This document shows positions 58,736 through 64,000 of a DNA stretch of 64,000 nucleotides, in pieces. The DNA is from Zarea fungicola (Eukaryota > Ascomycota > Sordariomycetes > Hypocreales > Cordycipitaceae), in the NCBI GenBank assembly GCA_900169235.1, contig FWCC01000100.1, forward strand, positions 21,925 to 85,924, written 5' to 3'. Positions within the stretch are counted from its first letter, which is position 1. Each line of letters starts with the position of its first letter. The notes under the pieces are model-generated. The model was not told the DNA's origin, did no database searches, and saw only the letters and a program-made list of their open reading frames with translations. The translations under genes were made by a program, and so were the position numbers.

Positions 58736-59146
58736 TTATACTACCAGGACGCCTCCAATCACGGCAATCAGAGCCGACAGTTGCAGGACCGAGAGTCTCA
58801 GCAGGTTAGACGCACCGGCGGCGACCACTGGACTTCCGGTACCTGTCGGCTGCTGCGACGGCACGGTCTTTGTGCTGCTGCTGACTGGTTTGCTCGTTTC
58901 GGCATTCGTCGATTGGGTAACGCTAGTTAGTGTGGTGCCTGCCGCCATCGTCACGCTGCTGCTGGTTGTGGCGGGGTTGTCGTCTCGGAGCTGCAGCGTG
59001 CTTGTGGGCAGGTCGATGGTGTTAGTCACTGTAGGTAAGATGTGAGTACTGACGGATGTGCAGTCTGATACTGCGCCGTTGGCCAGCACTTGCAGACCGG
59101 TCGTGATGAGGAGGAGGGCGGAAAAGAGAGATAGAAAGGACTGCAT
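58736..59146 (-). CDS. small Ser/Thr-rich GPI-anchored cell-surface protein
   Basis: A single exon of 136 residues from ATG 59146. The N-terminus MQSFLSLFSALLLITTGLQVLA is a signal peptide with likely cleavage near 22-25. The middle is Ser/Thr-rich (more than a third), suited to O-mannosylation, with one cysteine near residue 29. The C-terminus has a small-residue omega region (VAAGAS) followed by a hydrophobic tail (LSVLQLSALIAVIGGVLVV), the GPI attachment signal. It is therefore secreted and anchored in the plasma membrane or wall. No domain is recognised. The frame extends upstream without an ATG. It is divergent from the repeat-rich secreted protein gene that begins 1.2 kb away, so the two could share control sequences. 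Confidence 0.8.
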   Translation of the reverse strand: MQSFLSLFSALLLITTGLQVLANGAVSDCTSVSTHILPTVTNTIDLPTSTLQLRDDNPATTSSSVTMAAGTTLTSVTQSTNAETSKPVSSSTKTVPSQQPTGTGSPVVAAGASNLLRLSVLQLSALIAVIGGVLVV

Positions 59147-60374
59147 CTTGAGTGTGTAGGGTACAAGAAATTGTAAGTGAGGATGATCTGGATACCAGAG
59201 AATGTGTGGGTAAATCAGCAAGGGGTAGCCTCTTTTCAATGTAAAAGAGCTTTAAAATGAGGTTTCTTTTGAAGGTATATAGAGTGGGATGTCTGGAGAG
59301 CAAAGTTTTATTTCTATTTTACACGACCAGGTCCCGGCATTTTATAGCTGAAGCTGGAGGGTTGAGGGCTTTACTGAGATGCATCTTGATGACCAGACAA
59401 CGAGGTGGTTGCCAAAGGTGACGAGATTCTCGACTGAGATACACCAATATTCGGGATACTGACCGGACAACAGCTGATGGCAGAAGATTTGGACGTCTAG
59501 CTAGCTGACTGTAGTAGCCGGAATCATGCTCGTACCGGTTGGCGGAGTGGCAAGACATTGTTGGAGGAGCTTCGTCACGTAGACGTGGCGAGACATTGTT
59601 GGCCTTTCAATGAGTCAGTGCTAAAGATGCCTTTACTCCATGTCTCATGACAGCATAATCCGGACACTATCATTCGGAAACCTCTGATGAGACATGTTGG
59701 GCGACCAAAAATCTTAAACTAGGTGAGGCCTCTTTGCATTGGAATTTGCCGGACGGCTGCCAGCAGTTCTGATTTCGAATGAAGGATGCACCCCCGTCCC
59801 GCAAACCAGATAATAGTCTTACAAAGAAGGGATCATCCAAGCCGGCAGATATATTTTTCCCAGGTCAAAAAAGCATGGGGCGAAACGCGACTTTCGCCTG
59901 CCATACACACACGCCGCCGATTTCAGAGTTGCCCGATTTGGCAACAAATGTTGGCTCCGCCAATGAGAGGAGAGCGGCATCTTTAACGCGCTGCATTCCT
60001 CCATCACCTCTACACCAAAACTAACACGCGATATTGGGCGGAATCTCCAATTCTTGGAGCATGACAAGCACCGTGTTATGTTTCTCGATGTAGACTTTAT
60101 CTAGGTCCAGCGGGAATTAGATCTAGACGCGTATATAATTTAATCGCAACTTGCGCCTGATCGCATTTCTGAAAATTATCTTGCCAGTTCAACTTTTTTC
60201 GAAATCTTCGCAAAGGCGTGCTAGTCCTTATTGTGCAGTTTCGGGTCGAAACTGTGAGGTAAGGGTATCACCCTGAGATTTACTAACAAACCCCTTTCTT
60301 CCTTTATTTAGCCCGACCCTAGAACAATCCTTTGCACGTCGTCTCAGACGTTAAACGAGGCAGCCATAAAAGCC
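59147..60374. promoter_or_regulatory. divergent promoter region of two surface-protein genes
   Basis: 1.2 kb between divergent starts. A TATA-like CTATATACC (minus strand) lies at about 59275-59283, 130 nt before the GPI gene start. TATATAA is at 60132-60138, about 240 nt before the repeat gene. A 17-bp near-identical direct repeat (TGGCRAGACATTGTTGG) occurs at 59548-59564 and 59586-59602. Confidence 0.5.
59548..59602. repeat. direct repeat, 17 bp, one mismatch
   Basis: TGGCAAGACATTGTTGG at 59548-59564 and TGGCGAGACATTGTTGG at 59586-59602, 38 nt apart. Confidence 0.75.
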
Positions 60375-63300
60375 ATGGTTGCTTTCGCCCACTTGGCTGC
60401 CGCAGCCTTGGCAGCCAACCAAACAAGCAACTTTCATCGCAGGGCACAGGTGGACCCGCGACTGGTCTTTCCAGATATTTGCCCGGCTGGTGTTGCTACA
60501 TATGATGTACAGCCCGTCGTAGTGCAAGTCAAAAAGCCCATTTTGATCTCAAAGTACATAGCATCAAATACCGTCCTTGATTTGGGCGGCGGACATACAT
60601 TGAAAGTGGACAATGCGCCGACGACAGTCAGCACTGTCCTCACGGAGACATATTATGAGACTACACAAGTGACGAGGTGAGAAATTATTGAACTCGGCTA
60701 GATAAAGAAAAAAGACATAGTAGCTAACTGATCTGGCAGCTTGGTACAACCACGTGCTACAGGATTCAATGGAGGAATGCCTGATTACATTGTGATTGGA
60801 GGTCCCGATGCGGGCTCGGACGGCTACGCTGTAACATATGCACCTGAAAACGGCCATCCAGGAACCATCATTGCGAATATCCCTCGCCCGACTGGCGGTG
60901 CCGAGGCTGATGGGCAGCAGAATGCCGCTCACCTAGCTGGAGGCTGGAATAACGCCGGGTCTGGTAAACCCAACCCAAATGGACAACAAGGGGCACAAAA
61001 CGGCTACAAGGATGGAACCTATGGAAATGGGTACAGTGGAGGAGCTTACGGAAATGAATACAACAGCAATGGTGCCGCCAGTGGCAGCTATAACAGCCAA
61101 CCGGGCAGTGATGGTGGTCCAGGAGCCATGAGCGGAGGAGCAAATGGAGATGCTTACTACGACGCAGCCAATGGAAATGGTTACAACTACAACGTCAACA
61201 GTGGCTCAGGCAACTACAACGGCCAAATATCCTATATTGATCCGGCCACAGGAACCAACAGGGGAGGCATGAATGGAGTTGATCCTAGCAACAGCATTGG
61301 CTACGGTGGAGGAAGTTCCAATAAAAACGCAAACGTTTACAACGGCAATAGCTACAACGGCGGTAATGGGGGGGGAATACAGCAACCAGGGGATGGGTAT
61401 GGAAATGGTCAGAATAGCGCAACGGCCGGAAACAATGGTGGCCAGAACGGTGCCAGTGGGAACGGGCTCGGGCAGAACGGCAACGGTAACGGAGGATTCG
61501 GCAACCAGGGAGGTGCCAACCAATTCAACACCGGCAGCAACGGCGATCCTGGGTCACAATTTGGCGTTGGAGGCAACAGTCAAAACAACAACGCTGGAAA
61601 AGGCTCACAACCAGTTGCCAACGGAAACAACGGTGCCCAAACGCAGTCTGGCCAGAATAGCAGCGCCGGGGGTAACCAGCCAGGCCAATCCGGGAACAAC
61701 GGAAACGTGGGCACAGGAAACCAGCCTGGCAGTAGCGGCAAAGGACAGAATGGAAGCGGAGATGCGCCCATTGGTGATAAGAGCGTGGGCAACCAACCAC
61801 CGCTCAATGGTGGCATAGGACCAGGAAGCCAGCCAGGTGGTCTACAGCCAGGTGTAGGCAGTAATTCAAATGGAAACAATGGCGCTGCGACGCAGCCCGG
61901 AGCTGGTACCCAAATCTGGCCTGGAAACAATGGGAATAGCAACCAGTCTGGCTCTGGCAATCAGCTTGGTTCCTCTAACCAGCCAGGAGGCAACCAACCC
62001 AATGGGAACCAAATTGGTGGTAATGGCGGCACTCAGCCAACCAGCAGCCAAAACGGTAGTGGTACTCAACCAGGGGCTGTTGGTCACAGCAATGGCAGTC
62101 AACCTGGTGATAATGGACCAGGTATGAGTGTGCGGCCTGGTCCTGTTAACAATGGACAGAATGGCAGCAATAGTAATGGCTCGCATATGGGAGGTACTTC
62201 TAAGTTGCCACCTGCATGTGAGTTGCTCGCCCAGATTGATGGACTTGCTCTTCTTTCACAGCTGGAGAGATGCGCAACTGGTCTTGGTCCAAGAGCTTTC
62301 AGCAGTATTCTGGATTGTTTAAAGCCTGAAAACATTTTGCCTAAAACTCAGGGATTAAGTATTGTTAGCTGCTTAGAAAAGGCCTTGGAGATGAATGGAG
62401 AGACTGGTGACAAAGGAATCGGCAACAATGGTGCAGGAATGCAGCCTGGTAGCGGGCAGAATGGACAGACCGGACAGAATGGTGTCAACGGTAACACAGG
62501 AAGTGGTTTCCCAACCACCGAGCCCGGCAGCCAGCCTGGCTCTCAAACCGGTCCTCAACCTGGTGGCCAATCTGGTACACAACCTCAGCAGCCGGATAAC
62601 AACCAGCCGGTAGGCATGCAATCTGGTTCACAGCCTGGATCTCAACCAGGTAGTCAACCGGGAAGTGTTCAGCCGGGAAGTGGACAGCCTGGAAATGTGC
62701 CTAGTACTGGCAGCAATGGTAATAGTAGTAATCAGTCTGGCGGAACTCAGCCTCAGCCCGGCGGGACACAGCCCGGTAACCAACCTGGCGGTACGCAACA
62801 GCCAAATGGTAACCAACCTTCAGGTAATCAACTGGGTAATAGCGTCAATGGTGGTACTCAGCCCAGCGATAATCAACCGGGCAACGGCGGAACCAGTACT
62901 CAGCCAAGTGCTGGAAACAATGGAAATGATGGTAATCAACCGAGTGGTACACAACCTGGCAGCAATCAGACGGGGAGTCAATCTGGCGGTACTAAACAAC
63001 CCGGAGATAACCAGCATGGAGGCAATCAGCCTGGTAGCTCTCAGCCTGGCTCTCAACCTGATGGCTCTCAACCTCCTAGCAGCCAAACTGGTAATGGAAC
63101 CCAACCCGGTGGTAACCAGTCCGATAATAAACCCGATGGCAACCAATCTGGCAGTAGCCAGTCCGGAGGCAGTCAACAGCCTAGTCAACAACCCGGAGAA
63201 AGTCAGCAACCCGGAGGCACCCAGCAGCCCGGGGGTTCGCAACAAGGCAGCGGTAACCAACCTGGAAATAGTCAGCAACCTGGTGGTAACCAACAGCCTG

Positions 63301-64000
63301 GAGAAAACCAGCCAGGTGGCAATCAACAGGGAGCTAATCAGCCCGGCAGTACGCAGCAGCCTAATGGAAACCAAACTGGAGGTACTCAGCAGCCTGGCGG
63401 TAGCCAACAAGCCGGCACTCAGGCTGGTAGTACTCAGCCCAGCAGTAATCAACAGCCAGGGACCCGACCTGGAGAACCTGGTAGCCAACCAGGAGGCACT
63501 CAACAGCCCGGTACTCAGACTGGCGGTACTCAACAATCCGGCGGTACTCAACAACCTGGAGGAAGTCAACAGCCTGGAGGAAGTCAACAGCCCGGGGGGA
63601 GTCAGCAACCCGGTACTCAGCCTGGTAGTAGCCAACAGCCTGGCGGTAATCAACAGCCTGGAGGAAGTCAACAGTCTGGAGGAAGTCAACAACCTGGAGG
63701 AAGTCAACAATCTGGAGGAAGTCAACAACCTGGTACCCAGCCTGGCGGTAGCCAACAACCTGGCGCCAATCAACAACCTGGCGCCAATCAACAACCTGGC
63801 GCCAATCAACAGCCTAGCGGAAGTCAGCAACCCGGAGGCACTCAGCAGCCCGGTACCCAGCCTGGCGGAAGTCAGCAGCCCGGAGGAAGTCAGCAGCCTG
63901 GCGGAAGTCAGCAACCCGGAGGCACTCAGCAGCCCGGAGGAAGTCAGCAGCCCGGCGGTATTCAACAGCCCGGGGGAAATCAGCAGCCTGGTGGGAATCA
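60375..64000 (+). CDS. large secreted repeat protein (Gln/Pro/Gly/Asn-rich), adhesin-like, 3' end missing
   Basis: Two exons so far, 60375-60676 and 60740 to beyond 64000, giving at least 1187 residues; the stop codon lies outside the window. The intron (GTGAGA/GCAG, 63 nt) restores VTR/SLVQPRATG. The first ~16 residues (MVAFAHLAAAALAANQ) look like a short signal peptide and HRRAQ at about 20-25 like a Kex2 site. Residues 26-150 are beta-rich and Thr-rich; YAVTYAPENGHPGTIIANIPRP recalls beta-sandwich repeats of fungal adhesins. Then comes a Gly/Asn-rich region (150-585), a four-cysteine helical module (594-645), and from about 665 a field of QQPGGx/QPGSx hexapeptides. I know no named homologue. 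The hexapeptide recalls cereal glutenin and elastin-like spirals. Surface or matrix protein is an inference. Confidence 0.75.
62620..64000 (+). repeat. 18-bp coding minisatellite (QQPGGS/T/N hexapeptides)
   Basis: Within the large secreted repeat gene. The unit is GGAAGTCAACAGCCTGGA with variants at the third codon positions and at the variable residue (S, T, N, or A). The copies become more regular towards the right edge: from about 63540 many neighbours differ by only one or two bases, and three nearly identical GCCAATCAACAACCTGGC units lie in a row at about 63763-63815. The array continues past the window end. Confidence 0.9.

Noticed and set aside
62820..63965. 381-codon minus frame of Leu/Ser/Thr repeats
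   Set aside because: Reverse complement of the QQPGGx minisatellite; the plus strand has the continuous spliced gene with a signal-like start.

Overview
The window is nuclear DNA of a filamentous ascomycete, most likely Sordariomycetes and probably Hypocreales. Supporting signs are short GT-AG introns (mostly 60-160 nt) with CTAAC-type branch points, compact genes on both strands, and a gene set of conserved fungal proteins: Qcr6, Erg27, Scp160, Ste20, an Age2-type ArfGAP, Sft1, Lsb3/Ysc84, Rsc9, a peroxisomal thiolase and Osh3. No prokaryotic feature, tRNA, rRNA or CRISPR array was seen. The lineage is inferred from protein style and gene content; no database was searched.

Layout. 1-2.4 kb: a GRAM/WBP2-like adaptor and QCR6 (complex III), both +. 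7.1-15.8 kb: an SLC49/FLVCR-like MFS transporter (+), ERG27 3-ketosteroid reductase (-) and SCP160/vigilin (-). 20.2-28.4 kb: STE20 kinase (+), mitochondrial-type MsrB (-), an ArfGAP (+) and an SFT1-like SNARE (-). 31.5-35.3 kb: LSB3/YSC84 (+) and a mitochondrial-looking SDR (-). 40.8-47.4 kb: RSC9 (-), a possible REC114-like gene (+) and an orphan gene (+). 48.4-51.7 kb: peroxisomal 3-ketoacyl-CoA thiolase (+) and an ornithine cyclodeaminase/mu-crystallin family gene (-). 53.8-56.9 kb: OSH3-type oxysterol-binding protein (+). 58.7-64 kb: a small GPI-anchored protein (-) and a very long Gln/Pro/Gly repeat secreted protein (+) that runs off the window end.

The genes do not form a metabolic cluster. 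They are mostly independent housekeeping functions: respiration, sterol synthesis, membrane traffic, signalling, chromatin and beta-oxidation. Only the last 5 kb looks accessory: two divergent genes for cell-surface proteins, one with an adhesin-like beta-rich N-terminus, a symmetric four-cysteine module and a hexapeptide repeat field. Four long stretches (2.4-7.1, 15.8-20.2, 28.4-31.5 and 35.3-40.8 kb) hold no gene I can defend; the third contains degenerate tandem and inverted repeats.

Exon borders were set by hand from splice consensus, reading frame and protein-family continuity. The best finds are a GC-AG intron plus a 7-nt first coding exon that together build the thiolase PTS2 signal, two stop-free in-frame introns (LSB3, RSC9), a degenerate lipid-binding signature in OSH3, and the repeat-rich surface protein at the right edge.
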